A DNA stretch of 38,134 nucleotides from Dehalococcoidia bacterium (GTDB taxonomy: Bacteria > Chloroflexota > Dehalococcoidia > Tepidiformales > Tepidiformaceae), in the NCBI GenBank assembly GCA_020850615.1, contig JADZEI010000055.1, positions 1 through 38,134 of the forward strand, in the 5' to 3' direction. Below the pieces are notes generated by a model. The model did not search any database, was not told the origin of the DNA, and worked only from the letters and a program-made list of their open reading frames with translations. This document shows positions 7,027 to 14,805 of this stretch, one piece after another; positions within the stretch are counted from its first letter, which is position 1, and each line of letters opens with the position of its first letter. The translations under genes and the position numbers were made by a program.

Positions 7027-8376
7027 GTGTCCTCCAACGGCGACCAAGCCCACCAACGCCACGACGCCTTCGCCGCCCTGCGCCAGCGCAACTTCCGCTT
7101 CTACGCCGCCAGCCGCCTCTCCAGCGCGGTCGCGATGACGCTCCTCCAGGCCACCCTCCTCTGGCAGATCTACGACATCACCGGCTCGACCCTCTGGGTC
7201 GGCATCCTCGGCCTCGTCCAGTTCGCGCCCTCCCTGGCCATGACCCTCATCGCGGGCGCCGTCGCCGATAGCTTCGACCGCCGCCGGATCGTCGTGCTCG
7301 CCCAGCTCGGCGCCATCCTCGCGGTCAGCGCACTCACGACCGCAACCCTCGCGGGCGAGCCGGGGCTCTGGGTCATCTTCCTGGCTGCTCTCGGCGTCGC
7401 CACCGTGATGGCGTTCGACTTCCCGGCCCGCCAGGCGCTGCTCCCGTCGCTCGTCCCCCCCGAGACCTTCCCCCAGGCGATCACCACCGGCTCGACGATC
7501 CAGCAGCTCGGGTTCGTCAGCGGGCCCGCGGTGGCCGGCTTCCTGATCCGCTTCGGCGGCATCGGCGCCTCCTACGCGGTCTACGTCGGCCTCATCGTCT
7601 GCTCCGTCCTCGCGCTGCTCGCCCTGCGCCCGCGCCGCGTCGACGCCCCGAAGCGCGCGGTCACCGTCTCGGCCATCCGCGAGGGCGTCTCCTTCGTCTG
7701 GCGCCGCCAGGCCATCCTCGGCTGCATGACCCTCGACATGTTCGCTGTCATCTTCGGCGGCGCGCAGGCGCTCCTCCCCGTCTACGCGAAGGACATCCTC
7801 GATGTCGGCGCGCTCGGCTACGGCGTGCTCCTCGCCTCGCTCGACGCCGGCGCGCTCGTGATGGCCGTCGCGCTCGTCGCGCTCCCGCCGATCCGCCGGT
7901 CCGGCCTCGCCCTCCTCTTCGCCGTCGCGGTATTCGGGCTCGCGACCATGGCCTTCGGCCTTTCGCGCTCGCTCCCGCTCTCCGTCGCGCTCTACGCGGT
8001 CATCGGCATGGCCGACCAGGTCAGTGTCGTGATGCGGCAGACCACCATCCAGCTCGCCACGCCGGACGAGCTCCGGGGCCGCGTCAGCTCGGTGAACTCG
8101 CTTTTCATCGGCGCTTCGAACCGGCTCGGCGCGGTCGAATCCGGCTTCGTCGCCGCCGCCACGAGCGCCACCTTCGCCGTCGTCAGCGGCGGCGCCGGCT
8201 GCCTCGCCGTCGTCGGCCTCGTCTGGGCGAAGATGCCCGAGCTCCGCAACTACCGCATCGAACCCCGCACGATCGCCACCGGCCCGACGCCCGCCACAGC
8301 TGCCGCGACGGCCGCACCCTCGAAAGCCGCGCTGCCAGATGCCGCCGGCGAAACCGCCCCCGGCGGCGGCGCCTAG
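7027..8376 (+). CDS. MFS transporter, EntS/MFS_3-like
   Basis: A 449-aa major facilitator resembling the MFS_3/EntS branch, which includes enterobactin exporters. The N terminus FAALRQRNFRFYAASRLSSAVA and the LWQIYDITGS segment are characteristic. The loop after TM2 reads AGAVADSFDRRRIV, and FDFPARQALLPSLVP and TPDELRGRVSSVNSLF are conserved signatures of this group. Twelve membrane helices are expected. Residues from about 415 form an Ala/Pro/Thr-rich soluble tail. The start is GTG with a -10-like box 6 nt upstream. The alpha/beta hydrolase gene follows two bases after its stop and is probably cotranscribed. Confidence 0.9.
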   Translation: MSSNGDQAHQRHDAFAALRQRNFRFYAASRLSSAVAMTLLQATLLWQIYDITGSTLWVGILGLVQFAPSLAMTLIAGAVADSFDRRRIVVLAQLGAILAVSALTTATLAGEPGLWVIFLAALGVATVMAFDFPARQALLPSLVPPETFPQAITTGSTIQQLGFVSGPAVAGFLIRFGGIGASYAVYVGLIVCSVLALLALRPRRVDAPKRAVTVSAIREGVSFVWRRQAILGCMTLDMFAVIFGGAQALLPVYAKDILDVGALGYGVLLASLDAGALVMAVALVALPPIRRSGLALLFAVAVFGLATMAFGLSRSLPLSVALYAVIGMADQVSVVMRQTTIQLATPDELRGRVSSVNSLFIGASNRLGAVESGFVAAATSATFAVVSGGAGCLAVVGLVWAKMPELRNYRIEPRTIATGPTPATAAATAAPSKAALPDAAGETAPGGGA

Positions 8377-8378
8377 CC

Positions 8379-9059
8379 ATGGCCACGCTCGCCCTGGTCC
8401 ACAGCCCCCTCACCGGCCCCGGCACGTGGGCCGTCCTCGCGCCCGAGCTCACCGCCCGCGGCCACACCGTCGCCGTCGCCGACCTCGCCGACACGGGCGC
8501 CCCGCCCTACTGGCCGCAGCACGCCAGTTCGGCCGCCGCCGCCATCACCAGCCCCGCGGTGCTCGTCCTCCACAGTGGCGCCGGCCCACTCGCGCCCGCC
8601 ATCGTCAGCACGCTCGCGGTCTCGCCCGCCGCCTGCATCTTCCTCGATGCGGGCCTGCCGCAGCCCGGCTCGCGCCTCGACGCCTTCGCGCGCGAGATGG
8701 GCGACGCTGCCGCCGCCGCCTTCCGCGCTAACCTCGAATCCGGCGGCCGCTACCCCGACTGGACCGACGGGCTTCTCGCCGCCCAGGTGCCGGATCCCGG
8801 CGTCCGCGCGGCCATCCTCGCGGACCTCCGCCCCCGCCCGCTCGACTTCTGGACCGAGCGCCTCGACTTCGCTCCCGACCTCGACATCCCCTGCGCCTAC
8901 CTCCAGCTCAGCCCCGCCTACGCCTCTTCCGCCGCCGAAGCGCGCCGCCGCCGCTGGCCCACCCTCGCCCTCGCATCCCACCACTTCGCCATGCTCACCG
9001 ACCCGGGGATCATCGCGACCCACCTCGAGTCGCTCGTCACCGCACTCCCCCATCAGTAG
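8379..9059 (+). CDS. Alpha/beta-hydrolase-fold protein
   Basis: A 226-aa protein with alpha/beta hydrolase architecture. It begins LALVHSPLTGPGTWAVLAPELTARGHTVAVADL, the usual first strand with an oxyanion-type HxP/TGxxxW turn. The nucleophile elbow reads VLHSGAG at about residues 63-69, with Ser as the likely nucleophile in a variant of GxSxG. The C-terminal SHHFAMLTDP supplies the catalytic His. An acid is not obvious. A role as an esterase or similar hydrolase is inferred only from the fold. It starts two bases after the MFS stop with no Shine-Dalgarno, so translation probably relies on coupling. Confidence 0.75.
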   Translation: MATLALVHSPLTGPGTWAVLAPELTARGHTVAVADLADTGAPPYWPQHASSAAAAITSPAVLVLHSGAGPLAPAIVSTLAVSPAACIFLDAGLPQPGSRLDAFAREMGDAAAAAFRANLESGGRYPDWTDGLLAAQVPDPGVRAAILADLRPRPLDFWTERLDFAPDLDIPCAYLQLSPAYASSAAEARRRRWPTLALASHHFAMLTDPGIIATHLESLVTALPHQ

Positions 9060-9163
9060 CCCGACCGTGTAGGGAGGCCAGTCGCCCCCTCCCCGATCTC
9101 GTTGCAGGCTTCCTGCTCCCCGCCCTTCCCCTCGCCCCCGCCACTCGCTAGCCTGCACGTTCC

Positions 9164-9904
9164 ATGCCCCGTGTCCGTGCCGATGTCCTGCTCGTCCAGC
9201 GCGGCCTCGCCGAGACGCGCGAGCGTGCCCAGCGCCTGATCATGGCCGGCCGTGCCCACGTCGGCACCACCGTCCTCGTCAAGCCCGCCACCATGCTCGA
9301 TGCGGACGCCCCCATCGAGCTCTCCGAACCCGAGAGGTACGTCAGCCGCGGCGGCTACAAGCTCGAGGGCGGCCTCGACGCCTTCGCCGTCGACCCCACC
9401 GGCCTCCGCTGCCTCGACCTCGGCGCATCCACCGGCGGCTTCACCGACTGCCTCCTCCAGTGCGGCGCCGCGAGCGTGCTCGCCGTCGATGTGGGGCGCG
9501 CCCAGCTCCACCAGCGCCTCCGCGAAGACCCGCGCGTCACGCTCATGGAGGGCGTGAACGCCCGCGACCTCCCCGAGCTGCCACCGATCGACCTCTTCGT
9601 GGGCGACCTCTCGTTCATCTCGCTGCGGAAGGTCCTGCCGTCGGTCGCCTCTCGCGTCCTACCGGGCACGCCCGGCATCGTCCTCTTCAAGCCGCAGTTC
9701 GAAGCCAGCCCCGGCGAGGTCCCCCGCGGCGGCGTCATCCGCGACGCCGCGCTCCGCGAACGACTGCTCGCGGAGTTCACCGCCTGGCTCGAAGAGCACG
9801 GCTGGCCCGTCTTCGCGACCATCACCTCGCCGATCGCAGGCGGCGACGGCAACGTAGAGTACCTGGTACACATCGCCACCCCCGCCGGGAGCCCCGCATG
9901 CTGA
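9164..9904 (+). CDS. tlyA: TlyA family rRNA 2'-O-methyltransferase
   Basis: TlyA family, 246 aa. Mycobacterial TlyA methylates the 2'-OH of 16S and 23S rRNA cytidines, and loss gives capreomycin resistance. An S4 RNA-binding domain occupies residues 1 to about 60 (RADVLLVQRGLAETRERAQRLIMAGRAHV). The Rossmann methyltransferase follows, with the SAM-binding LDLGASTGGFTD at about 84-95, LAVDVG further on, and GDLSFISL, the motif around the catalytic acid and Lys/Asp residues. Its gene order with NAD kinase and recN is conserved in many bacteria. The stop overlaps the nadK start by seven bases. No Shine-Dalgarno is visible; a TAGCCT box lies 9 nt upstream of the ATG. Confidence 0.93.
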   Translation: MPRVRADVLLVQRGLAETRERAQRLIMAGRAHVGTTVLVKPATMLDADAPIELSEPERYVSRGGYKLEGGLDAFAVDPTGLRCLDLGASTGGFTDCLLQCGAASVLAVDVGRAQLHQRLREDPRVTLMEGVNARDLPELPPIDLFVGDLSFISLRKVLPSVASRVLPGTPGIVLFKPQFEASPGEVPRGGVIRDAALRERLLAEFTAWLEEHGWPVFATITSPIAGGDGNVEYLVHIATPAGSPAC

Positions 9905-10749
9905 AGCGCGTCGCCATCCTCCACCACCCCCACAGCGAAGGGGCCGCCGCCTTCGCCCGGCAGCTCGAACGCGAGTTCACTCGCCGTGATGTCCAGGTCG
10001 GCGTCTCGGACGTCTGGGCCGATGGCGTCCCGGCGCTCATCCCCGGATCCGGGCTGGTCATCTGCATCGGCGGTGATGGCACGGTGCTCCGCGCCGCGCG
10101 CGTCTCGTGCCCCGATTCGCCCCCGCTCATGGGCATCAACATGGGCCGCCTCGGCTTCCTCACCGACATGAGCCCGCGCGACTTCTTCAACCACTTCGAG
10201 CGCGTCCTCGCCGGTGACTGGCGCGTCGAAGAGCGGATCATGGTCCGCGCCGATGTCTTCGATGGCCCCGAATCGCCGATGGAGTACCACGGGCTGAACG
10301 ACATTGTGATCAGCCGCCAGTCGCCCGGCCGCCCGATCTACGTCGATGTCCGCGTCGACCACGCCCTCGTCGCCGTCTACCGCTGCGACGGCATCATCGT
10401 CTCGACGCCCACGGGCAGCACCGGCTACTCGCTCAGCGCCGGCGGCCCGATCCTCTCGCCCACCGAGCACCACCTCGTCGTGACCCCGGTCTCGGCGCAC
10501 CTCGCCCTCGGGCGTTCGCTCGTCCTCGAACAGTCCTCCGAAGTCGAGCTCCGCGTCACCTCCGACCACGGGGCCATCCTCAGTGTCGATGGCCAGGAGG
10601 ACGTGCCGGTCGGCTCGGGCACGCTCGTCCGCGTCCGCGTCAGCGAGCACGTCACCCGCTTCGCGCGCTTCCGCGACCCCGCCTCCTTCTACGCCGAGCT
10701 CGCCGAACGGCTCGAATTCCAGCTTTCGAGCACCATGTCCCGTGCTTGA
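9898..10749 (+). CDS. nadK: NAD kinase
   Basis: ATP- or polyphosphate-dependent NAD kinase making NADP+, 283 aa, the usual length. GGDGT at residues 58-62 is the family's catalytic and phosphate-binding motif. MGINMGRLGFLTD, HGLND (more commonly NE or ND) and the TPTGSTGYSLSAGGP NAD-binding stretch follow. ATG at 9898 overlaps the end of tlyA by seven bases. The frame is open upstream, but that part only reads the tlyA gene in another frame. Its stop overlaps the recN start by eight bases, so the trio is translationally coupled. Confidence 0.95.
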   Translation: MLKRVAILHHPHSEGAAAFARQLEREFTRRDVQVGVSDVWADGVPALIPGSGLVICIGGDGTVLRAARVSCPDSPPLMGINMGRLGFLTDMSPRDFFNHFERVLAGDWRVEERIMVRADVFDGPESPMEYHGLNDIVISRQSPGRPIYVDVRVDHALVAVYRCDGIIVSTPTGSTGYSLSAGGPILSPTEHHLVVTPVSAHLALGRSLVLEQSSEVELRVTSDHGAILSVDGQEDVPVGSGTLVRVRVSEHVTRFARFRDPASFYAELAERLEFQLSSTMSRA

Positions 10750-12427
10750 GCGGCTCCGCATCAGCGGCTTTGCCGTCGCCCGCGAAGTCGAGCTCACGCC
10801 CGGGCCGGGGCTCGATGTGTTCACCGGCGAAACCGGCGCGGGCAAGTCGCTCGTGGTCGATGCCCTCGCCTTCGTCTTCGGCGCCCGCCGGGGCCGCGAA
10901 GTCATCGCCGCCGGCTACGAGCGGGCCGCCGTCGAAGCCGTCTTCCGCATCGGCGGCGACGCGGTCCAGCTCGAGCGCTCGGTCGGCCTCTCCGGCCGCA
11001 CCACCGCCCGCCGCGACGGCCAGCCGGCCACGGTGGACGACCTCCAGGCGCTTGCCGCCCGCGCGATCGACATCCACGGCCAGTCCGAGCAGCTCGCCAT
11101 CCTCCGCCCGGCCGTCCAGCTCGCCGTGCTCGATGACTACGCCTGCCTCGGGGGCGAACGTGCTGCGCTGGCCGTGCTCGTCCGCGAGCTCCGCGATGTC
11201 CGCCGCCAGCTCCGCGCCCTCGCCACGGACTCCCGCGAGCGCGAACGGCTCATCGACCAGCTCACCTTCGAAGTGGACGAGATCACCTCCGCCGGGCTCC
11301 AGCCGGGCGAGGACAAAGCCCTCCGCCACGAACAGGCCCGCCTCGCCAACGCCGGCCGACTCATCGCCGAGGCCACCGCGGCACTCGATGCCCTCGACGC
11401 GCCCGCCGTCGGTGAGGCCGTCCGCGCCGCCGCCGCCATCGTCGAACGCGACGACGCGGCTGCGGAGGTCGCCGACCTCGCCGCGCTCTTCGAGACCGCT
11501 GGCGCCGACCTCACGCGCGCCCTCCGCCACTACCGCGACGCCCTCGAAGAGGACCCCGAGCGGCTCCTCGAAGTCGAAGAGCGCCTCGACCGCATCGCGC
11601 GCCTGCGCCGCAAGTACGGCGAGACCATCGACGACGTCCTCGCCTACGCCGCCGGGGCCGCCGAGCGCCTCGCCGCGCTCACCGGCGCCGGCGTCTCGAT
11701 GGACGACCTCGAATCCCGGGAGGCGGACCTCCTGGCGCGCGCCGCCGCGGCCGCCGGCGCCCTCTCGGCCGCCCGCCGCGCCGCCGCCGGGCAGCTCGTC
11801 GCCGCCATCGCCGCCGAGCTCGCGCACCTCGGCATGGGCGGTGCCTCCCTGGCTATTGGCTTCGCCTGCGAAGACGACCCCGCCGGCCTCGTCACCGCCC
11901 TCCCGGACTACGAGGTCATCGCGGCCAGCTCCCCGCCCGGCCCCTCCGGCGACGCCCACCCCCGCGCCTTCACCGATTCCGGCGTCGACCGCGTCGAATT
12001 CCTCGCCTCGTTCAACCCCGGCGAGTCACCCCGGCCGCTCGGCGCGATCGCCAGCGGCGGCGAGACGTCACGCTTCCTGCTCGCCCTCACCACGGTCCTC
12101 GGGTCCACCGCCGAACCCCGCATCATCGTCTTTGACGAAGTCGACGAGGGCGTCGGCGGTCGTGCCGGCGGGCTCGTCGGCGAAGCGCTGGCCCGGCTGG
12201 CGGCGCGCCACCAGGTGCTCTGCATCACCCACCTGCCCCAGGTCGCGGCCTTCGGCGACCGCCATTTCGTCGTCTCGAAGCACACCGACGGCGCCCGGAG
12301 CTGGTCCGAGATCCGCGAAGCCGCCGCCGGCGACCGCATCGCCGAGCTCGCCTCCATGCTCGGCGGCCCCACCCCCGCCAACCTCGAAGCCGCCCGCGAA
12401 ATGCTCGCCCGCGCACGACGCGCCTAG
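10742..12427 (+). CDS. recN: DNA repair protein RecN
   Basis: RecN is an SMC-like ATPase acting early in double-strand-break repair. At 561 aa it has the normal length. Walker A GETGAGKS is at residues 29-36. The two central coiled-coil arms (about 150-390) are rich in Arg, Glu and Ala. The ABC-type signature SGGETSR and Walker B IIVFDEVDEGVGG lie near the C terminus, followed by the D-loop region and QVLCITHLPQVAAFGD. The GTG start at 10742 overlaps nadK by eight bases; the protein begins (M)LERLRISGF, as RecN proteins do. It closes the tlyA-nadK-recN operon. Confidence 0.95.
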   Translation: MLERLRISGFAVAREVELTPGPGLDVFTGETGAGKSLVVDALAFVFGARRGREVIAAGYERAAVEAVFRIGGDAVQLERSVGLSGRTTARRDGQPATVDDLQALAARAIDIHGQSEQLAILRPAVQLAVLDDYACLGGERAALAVLVRELRDVRRQLRALATDSRERERLIDQLTFEVDEITSAGLQPGEDKALRHEQARLANAGRLIAEATAALDALDAPAVGEAVRAAAAIVERDDAAAEVADLAALFETAGADLTRALRHYRDALEEDPERLLEVEERLDRIARLRRKYGETIDDVLAYAAGAAERLAALTGAGVSMDDLESREADLLARAAAAAGALSAARRAAAGQLVAAIAAELAHLGMGGASLAIGFACEDDPAGLVTALPDYEVIAASSPPGPSGDAHPRAFTDSGVDRVEFLASFNPGESPRPLGAIASGGETSRFLLALTTVLGSTAEPRIIVFDEVDEGVGGRAGGLVGEALARLAARHQVLCITHLPQVAAFGDRHFVVSKHTDGARSWSEIREAAAGDRIAELASMLGGPTPANLEAAREMLARARRA

Positions 12428-12430
12428 CGC

Positions 12431-12479
12431 GTTGCTCGTTGTCCGTTGTCCGTTCCCCGTTGTCCGTTGTCCGTTGTCC
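12431..12479 (+). repeat. Heptanucleotide repeat GTTGTCC, seven units
   Basis: Seven consecutive heptamers, five of them exact GTTGTCC and two variants (GTTGCTC, GTTCCCC). It begins immediately after the recN stop codon. Confidence 0.88.
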
Positions 12480-12501
12480 GGGGGAGCGAGGCGGCCGCGC
12501 C

Positions 12502-12546
12502 CGCCAGTCGCAAAGCGGTAGTCTGCCGAGCCCAGCCTCGGCGGCG
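12502..12546 (-). repeat. Hairpin-CTAC repeat element, minus orientation
   Basis: On the minus strand this reads a GCCGAG/CTCGGC stem-loop, then ACTAC, then a second small hairpin CGC-TTT-GCG. It is nearly the same sequence as the element at 35290-35330, which lies in the opposite orientation. It sits between the recN heptamers and the Rid gene. Confidence 0.7.
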
Positions 12547-12587
12547 CGACAGCCCAACCCATGCCGCGCGTCAGCGGGGCGACAGCG

Positions 12588-12974
12588 CTACACCACCGCC
12601 ACCGCCTCGATCTCCACCAGGTATCCCGGCGCCGCCAGCGACGACACCACCACGAATGTGCTTGCTGGCATCTCCCCCGCTGTGAACGCACTGTTGCGCG
12701 CCTCCACGATCGCCGGCCGGTATTCCAGCGATGTGGTGAACACGGTGATCTTCACGATGTCCCCCATTGTCCCGCCCGCCGCTTCCACGACCCGCCGCAG
12801 GTTCGCGAGGACCTGCCGCGCCTGCGCACCGGCATCGCCTTCGCCCACCAGCTTCCCGTCCGCGTCCTCCGCCACCTGCCCCGAGATGAAAACCGGCGTC
12901 CCGCTCTTCTTGATCGCGTGGTGGTAGAACGGCGAGTTCGCCATCCCCTCCGGGCGAATGAACTCCTTCGTCAC
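12588..12974 (-). CDS. Rid/YjgF/YER057c family protein lacking Arg105
   Basis: A 128-aa Rid-superfamily protein, expected to be a homotrimer with ligand sites between subunits. RidA itself deaminates reactive enamine/imine intermediates such as 2-aminoacrylate and needs Arg105. Here the conserved P-x-R-T reads P103-A104-S105-T106, so the arginine is replaced by serine. Other family features are kept: SGQVAEDADG near residue 31, VLANLRRVVEAAGG, DIVKITVFTTSLEY and the C-terminal LVEIEAVAVV. It therefore belongs to a divergent Rid subgroup without canonical imine deaminase activity. The GTG start at 12974 has GGAGGA about 5 nt upstream. It is a single-gene unit flanked by repeats. Confidence 0.85.
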   Translation of the reverse strand: MTKEFIRPEGMANSPFYHHAIKKSGTPVFISGQVAEDADGKLVGEGDAGAQARQVLANLRRVVEAAGGTMGDIVKITVFTTSLEYRPAIVEARNSAFTAGEMPASTFVVVSSLAAPGYLVEIEAVAVV

Positions 12975-13139
12975 GGTTCCTCCAGCCGCACACACGCGGC
13001 CGGCCCATCCTATCCGTCCCACACCGGCGCGTCCCGAAGCGCCGCCGCGCCAGCTCGGAGCACCGCGGTCCGTCCCCTCTAGCCAGTGCCACCGCGCCTC
13101 GCTCATCCTCGTGCCCGACAGCCAACAGCCGTTCGGTCC

Positions 13140-13160
13140 GGACAACGGACAACCGACAAC
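13140..13160 (-). repeat. Heptanucleotide repeat GGACAAC (GTTGTCC reversed), three units
   Basis: The plus strand reads GGACAAC, GGACAAC, CGACAAC. It lies just downstream of the terminator of the zinc-ribbon gene. Confidence 0.8.
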
Positions 13161-13162
13161 GC

Positions 13163-13204
13163 GCACAAAAACACAACGGAGGAGGTGCGTTGCACCTCCT
13201 CCGT
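13163..13204 (-). terminator. Rho-independent terminator of the zinc-ribbon gene
   Basis: A perfect 13-bp stem (13176-13188 with 13192-13204, loop of three) is followed on the minus strand by TTGTGTTTTTGTG. This is the clearest intrinsic terminator in the window and lies 22 nt after the stop codon at 13227. Confidence 0.9.
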
Positions 13205-13226
13205 CATACGGACCTGAGGGAGAGAC

Positions 13227-13454
13227 TCAGGAAAGACCGGCCGAATCGTTCCTCCGGCCGCGATACCGCGAGCCGTTCAGGCTGAAGCTGTCGCTGTCCC
13301 ACATCATGTCTTCGCTCGAATTGCGGAACTCCTTGTTCGCCCCGCACCGCTTGCAGCGCCCCTGGCTCTGCGACCCGTTGGGCGTTTCGATAACCCAGTG
13401 GTGGCGGCACACCGCCGACATGCTGCTCGTCTCTATCGCATTGGGATGCGTCAT
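13227..13454 (-). CDS. Small zinc-ribbon protein
   Basis: A protein of 75 aa. The core CRHHWVIETPNG, then GRCKRCGANKEFRNS, is a small conserved zinc-ribbon type in Chloroflexota and Actinobacteria. C16, H18 or H19, C34 and C37 are the likely zinc ligands. The tail is polar, with W/S/D/R residues, and probably disordered. Function is unknown; nucleic-acid or protein binding is possible. ATG at 13454 is chosen because GAGG lies 7 nt upstream; the longer frame has no ribosome-binding site. It is monocistronic, with an extended -10 (TGCTACGAT) 37 nt upstream and a strong terminator downstream. Confidence 0.85.
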   Translation of the reverse strand: MTHPNAIETSSMSAVCRHHWVIETPNGSQSQGRCKRCGANKEFRNSSEDMMWDSDSFSLNGSRYRGRRNDSAGLS

Positions 13455-13490
13455 CAATAAACCTCGTTCGCGGCTACCGCGTGGTAGGTA

Positions 13491-13499
13491 ATCGTAGCA
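13491..13499 (-). promoter_or_regulatory. Extended -10 promoter candidate, zinc-ribbon gene
   Basis: TGCTACGAT on the minus strand matches the extended -10 form TGnTANNNT. It gives a leader of roughly 30 nt containing the GAGG ribosome-binding site. Confidence 0.45.
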
Positions 13500-13551
13500 G
13501 GCCGCGCCTTCGACCGTATCGGCATATGACAAAAGAACTCGTTAAGCGTAT

Positions 13552-13571
13552 GTGGACTTTCACCTGTCCAC
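13552..13571. promoter_or_regulatory. Inverted repeat GTGGAC-N8-GTCCAC, possible operator
   Basis: A 6-bp perfect inverted repeat in the 278-nt divergent region between the zinc-ribbon gene and mrp, the most AT-rich stretch of the left half. Spacing of half-sites (14 bp centre to centre) could suit a dimeric regulator. No promoter could be aligned with it confidently. Confidence 0.25.
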
Positions 13572-13732
13572 CCTTTCAAACGTGAACCAGATCTCTTTCG
13601 GTTGGCGCGCCAGCACAATCCGCGCGGACGTGCAATACTGGTCGCGACGGTTGCGCGCCGCCCTGGCAGCGCCCGCTCCGGCCATCCCGGCCCAACCCCA
13701 TGGCGCTCCCGCCATCGAAAGGTACACCACGC

Positions 13733-14797
13733 ATGACTGCACCCCACGCCGTGAGCTACGACGCGGTGATGGCTGCCCTCGATAAGGTCAACGACCCCGA
13801 GCTCCACGCCAGCATCGTCCGCCTCGGCATGGTCAAAGATGTCCAGGTCGACGGCACCGCCGTCCGCCTCACCGTCGAGCTCACCACCCCCGCCTGTCCC
13901 CTCAAGGACACCATCGAAGGCGACGTCCACGCCGCCCTCGAGCCCCTCGGCGTCTCTACACTGACGCTCGACTGGGGCGCCATGGTCCGCGCTTCGAACC
14001 CCAAGGAAGGCCAGAAGCCGGTCGAAGGTGTCCGCAACATCATCGCCGTCGCCTCGAACAAGGGCGGCGTCGGCAAGTCCACTGTCGCATCGAACCTCGC
14101 CGTCGCCCTCGCCAAGGCCGGCGCGAAGGTCGGCCTCATCGACGCGGACATCACCGGCCCGAACCTCCCGACCATGTTCGGGCTCGAAGCCGGCTTCCAG
14201 GAGGGCTCGACCACCGGCCTCCGCGCCGTCGAGCGCTTCGGCGTGCACGTCGTCTCGATCGGCTTCTTGCTCCCGAAGGGCAAGCCTGTCGTCTGGCGCG
14301 GCCCCATGATCGGCAGCGCCGTCCGCCAGCTCCTCCATGATGTCCCCTGGGACGACCTCGACTACCTGGTCATCGACCTCCCGCCGGGCACGAGCGATGC
14401 CTCGATGAGCATGGCCCAGGACGCACCCGTCGCCGGCGTCGTCATCGTCTCCACCCCCCAGGACGTCTCCATCGAAGACGCGATGAAAGCCGTCTCCATG
14501 TTCGAAAAGCTGGACGTGCCCGTTTTCGGCATGGTCGAGAACATGAGCTACTTCATCGCACCCGATACCGGCACCCGCTACGACATCTTCGGTAGCGGAG
14601 GCGCCGAGCGCGCCGCCGAGCAGCTCGGTATCGACTTCCTCGGTGCCATCCCCATTGAGCCGGCCGTCCGCGAAGGCGCCGACACCGGCACTCCGATTGT
14701 TATTGGACACCCCGAATCCGCGTCCGCGAAGGCCATCGAGAAGATCGCCGGGCAGGTCGCGGCCAGGATCAGCGTTTTGCAAAGGATGGGCGTTTAG
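13733..14797 (+). CDS. mrp: Mrp/NBP35-type P-loop ATPase (Fe-S carrier family)
   Basis: A 354-aa Mrp (ApbC) protein. An N-terminal MIP18/DUF59 domain (about residues 5-80; VNDPELHASIVRLGMV, TTPACPLKD) precedes the deviant Walker A ATPase, SNKGGVGKST at 108-117. DADITGPNLPTMFG, DYLVIDLPPGTSD and the GAIPIEPAVREGADTGTPI region are typical. These proteins help build or carry [4Fe-4S] clusters. The C-terminal CxxC that binds the bridging cluster is missing: where NMSxFxCPxCG is expected the sequence is NMSYFIAPDTG. ATG at 13733 is preferred over 13700 because GAAAGG lies about 10 nt upstream. The NYN gene follows 8 nt after its stop. Confidence 0.9.
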   Translation: MTAPHAVSYDAVMAALDKVNDPELHASIVRLGMVKDVQVDGTAVRLTVELTTPACPLKDTIEGDVHAALEPLGVSTLTLDWGAMVRASNPKEGQKPVEGVRNIIAVASNKGGVGKSTVASNLAVALAKAGAKVGLIDADITGPNLPTMFGLEAGFQEGSTTGLRAVERFGVHVVSIGFLLPKGKPVVWRGPMIGSAVRQLLHDVPWDDLDYLVIDLPPGTSDASMSMAQDAPVAGVVIVSTPQDVSIEDAMKAVSMFEKLDVPVFGMVENMSYFIAPDTGTRYDIFGSGGAERAAEQLGIDFLGAIPIEPAVREGADTGTPIVIGHPESASAKAIEKIAGQVAARISVLQRMGV

Positions 14798-14805
14798 CCA
14801 AACAC

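Noticed and set aside
13700-13733. ATG 13700 as mrp start
   Set aside because: No ribosome-binding site; the added residues are unlike Mrp N termini, and ATG 13733 has GAAAGG upstream.
13454-14782. 442-codon minus-strand frame opposite mrp
   Set aside because: Asp/Gly/Val-rich antisense translation of mrp without any motif.
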